A stretch of DNA of 47,585 nt from Gemmatimonadota bacterium (GTDB lineage Bacteria; Gemmatimonadota; Gemmatimonadetes; Longimicrobiales; Gaopeijiaceae). The DNA is taken from positions 1 through 47,585 of the forward strand of contig JAHEKN010000009.1 in NCBI GenBank assembly GCA_024638305.1. Reading direction: 5' to 3'. Position numbers and translations under genes: made by a program. Positions within the stretch are counted from its first letter, which is position 1. Every line of letters starts with the position of its first letter. The notes beneath the pieces were generated by a model. That model did not search any database. It saw only the letters and a list, made by a program, of their open reading frames with translations, and was not told where the DNA came from. Positions 46,029 to 47,585 of the stretch are shown here, one piece after another.

Positions 46029-47585
46029 TCGGAGTGGCCTACTGTTGACCGCGCTGCTTCTGGTCCCGATCGGGGCCGGAGCGCAGGAGCGCACGGTCGT
46101 GTCCAGCCAGATCGCGATCTCCGGTCGGGACGCGTCGCTGACGGTCGAGTTCGACGACGGCGCCGGCACCGAGGTGTCCTTCCGGGACGGTTCGGTGTGG
46201 TTCGACGGAGCGTCGCTGGGATCGTACGCGACGGGGGACGCGCTCGTACTCTCCTGGCGTAGCCTTCTGGGCGAAGCGGCGAGCCTCAACAACGGGCCGC
46301 TGGCCCGGGCGCTGGTGGACTGGAGTCCTCCGACCGGGCTGTCCGACGAGCTGACGAGGACGGGCGCTGCGCTCGACCAGGCGCTCGAGTCGGCACTGCG
46401 GGGGCGTGCGGAGAGCGCATCGGTCGCGCCCGCCGCGGGCTCGGCCCGCCAGGGCGGTGATGCCGCCGTGGCGGAGCAAGCGGCCCGAGACCCAGCACAG
46501 GCGCCGCCTGCGCCGGACGGCGCGTTCTCCACGCCCGAGCTCTCGCTCGGCGCGCTCCTCCGGTCGCCCCGGCTGATCGAAGTGGTCGGCGCTCTCGACG
46601 ACATGGACCTCGACCTCGATGAGGTCCACGCGTTCATCGGCGAGGACGTGGACGTGCGTGCCGGCCAGCGAGTTCAGGGGACCGTGCTGGTGATCGACGG
46701 TGACCTGGACGTGCGTGGCGAGGTCGACGGGGACGTGATCCTCGCGGGCGGGCGGGTGCGGCTGCACGACGGCGGCAGGATTCGGGGCGACATGCGTCTT
46801 CTGGACGCTCGCTCGGACAACCGCGGCGGCGAGTTGGACGGCCGGCGGATCCGGGTGCGTCCCCAGGCCACCGCGGACCTGGATCAATTGCGCGACGACA
46901 TCAGGGACGAGATCCGGCGCGAGCTGGAAGATCAGTTCCAGAGCGCGTACGGAGGTCGCAACGCGCGGAGCCTGTTCGCCCCGTTCCGACACATCGTCAG
47001 CGGCGTGGCCGGGATCTTCCAGAACCTGCTCGCGTTCGGGATCGTGTGCGCGCTCGGTGCGCTCGCGCTCTACTTCTGGCCGGCGCGCGTCGAAGTCGTG
47101 GCCGCGACCGCCCGGGATTCGCTTCCCAAGGCCGCGATGGTCGGACTGGCCGGCGCCTTCCTGTTCCTGCCCGTCTGGGTGATCGGCACGGTCGCTCTGG
47201 CAATCTCGATCGTGGGCATCCCGGCGCTACTGGCCTGGGTACCGCTGTTCCCCATCGCGGGCGGACTGGCGGCGCTGTTCGGGTTCCTCGCCGTGTCGAT
47301 GCTCGTGGGTGACTGGGTGCAGGAGAAGCGCGTCCGCGGCTTCGAGTGGGCCGACGGATCGTCCGCGCTCATGCGGATGATGGCGGGTGTGTTCGCCGTG
47401 ACGGTGCTGTTCATGGCCGCCAACGTTCTCCGCATGGGCGGTCCGCTGCTCGGCTTCTTCCACGGACTCCTCAACTTCGCTGCCTGCCTGGCCCTGATCG
47501 CCATGATGGCGGTCGGATTCGGGGCCGTGCTGCTGTCACGCGGAGGGCGGCGGACGTATGCGGAGGGCGTGTTCATGGACGACGA
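46021..47585 (+). CDS. Exported membrane protein with bactofilin-like segment (partial, cut by right edge)
   Basis: At least 521 residues; the 3' end is missing. The start ATG at 46021 overlaps the anti-sigma stop, and GAGGG is nearby. A signal peptide (LLLTALLLVPIGAGAQ) is followed by a beta-rich region (SSQIAISGRDASLTVEF) and a low-complexity Ala/Pro stretch. About residues 205-270 form a right-handed beta-helix-like segment (GQRVQGTVLVIDGDLDVRGEVDGDVILAGGRVRL in two halves) resembling bactofilins. The end of the visible part holds three to four TM helices. Position in the sigma/anti-sigma operon suggests a product of the envelope-stress response. Confidence 0.75.
   Translation, partial: MSNRSGLLLTALLLVPIGAGAQERTVVSSQIAISGRDASLTVEFDDGAGTEVSFRDGSVWFDGASLGSYATGDALVLSWRSLLGEAASLNNGPLARALVDWSPPTGLSDELTRTGAALDQALESALRGRAESASVAPAAGSARQGGDAAVAEQAARDPAQAPPAPDGAFSTPELSLGALLRSPRLIEVVGALDDMDLDLDEVHAFIGEDVDVRAGQRVQGTVLVIDGDLDVRGEVDGDVILAGGRVRLHDGGRIRGDMRLLDARSDNRGGELDGRRIRVRPQATADLDQLRDDIRDEIRRELEDQFQSAYGGRNARSLFAPFRHIVSGVAGIFQNLLAFGIVCALGALALYFWPARVEVVAATARDSLPKAAMVGLAGAFLFLPVWVIGTVALAISIVGIPALLAWVPLFPIAGGLAALFGFLAVSMLVGDWVQEKRVRGFEWADGSSALMRMMAGVFAVTVLFMAANVLRMGGPLLGFFHGLLNFAACLALIAMMAVGFGAVLLSRGGRRTYAEGVFMDD

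Noticed and set aside
44889..46637. Open frame of 582 codons on the minus strand
   Set aside because: Antisense shadow of the anti-sigma and bactofilin-like genes; Ser/Arg/Ala-rich and without domains.

Overview
The window is chromosomal DNA of a GC-rich, didermic, respiring bacterium. Outer-membrane barrel-type proteins, a lipoprotein-like signal, ABC-type cytochrome c maturation, a menaquinone-type methyltransferase and a membrane pyrophosphatase all fit this. The gene order and protein flavour suggest Gemmatimonadota or a close relative. That is an inference, because no rRNA is present to confirm it. Almost all of the DNA is core housekeeping. Start codons are often GTG or TTG, and many neighbours overlap by ATGA, GTGA or TTGA, so long translationally coupled operons dominate.

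Layout. (1) 1-4784, minus strand: prs, rplY, pth and hppA, then the first 57 codons of an M20 peptidase running off the left edge. A good sigma70-like promoter lies in front of prs. (2) 4781-8111: an accessory insert between prs and tRNA-Gln. It holds a large exported protein of unknown function, a decayed glycoside-hydrolase-like gene, an outer-membrane barrel-type gene on the other strand, and a short pstB relic touching the tRNA. (3) 8112-19312, minus strand: tRNA-Gln(UUG), ispE, a UPF0104 membrane protein, pdxJ, a DUF2520 protein, hflX, rarA, cca, an SDR reductase, a CpsB-like PHP phosphatase with a small partner, and recA. Short tandem-repeat arrays lie next to recA. (4) 19618-24474, plus strand: a coupled three-gene unit made of a flavin disulfide reductase, a TVP38-DUF547 fusion and a double glycosyltransferase of the type annotated with arsenosugar synthesis, followed by a small unknown gene. 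(5) 24572-31514, minus strand: an outer-membrane-type protein with its own terminator and a possible sigma54 promoter, then ccmEF-(CcmI-like)-ccmABCD. (6) 31615-38566, minus strand: glmM, glmS, dtd, maf, mtnA, glpK. (7) 38891-47585: a Cys/Met-metabolism PLP enzyme, an M48 peptidase, purD and mutM on plus; menG on minus; then an ECF sigma factor, a double-zinc-finger anti-sigma factor and a bactofilin-like membrane protein cut by the right edge.

The most interesting observation is a promoter-like motif, GAAAC-N17-CGTA. It occurs three times with identical spacing: in front of the M48 peptidase, in front of the ECF sigma gene, and between the sigma and anti-sigma genes. It matches the SigW-type ECF consensus, so the window appears to hold an autoregulated envelope-stress circuit together with one unlinked target. 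Other points of interest are a chain of five-codon mini-ORFs built from a 14-bp tandem repeat that runs into the reductase start codon, a cytochrome c maturation cluster with a CxxxY-type CcmE and no CcmG or CcmH, and two gene fusions placed next to each other.
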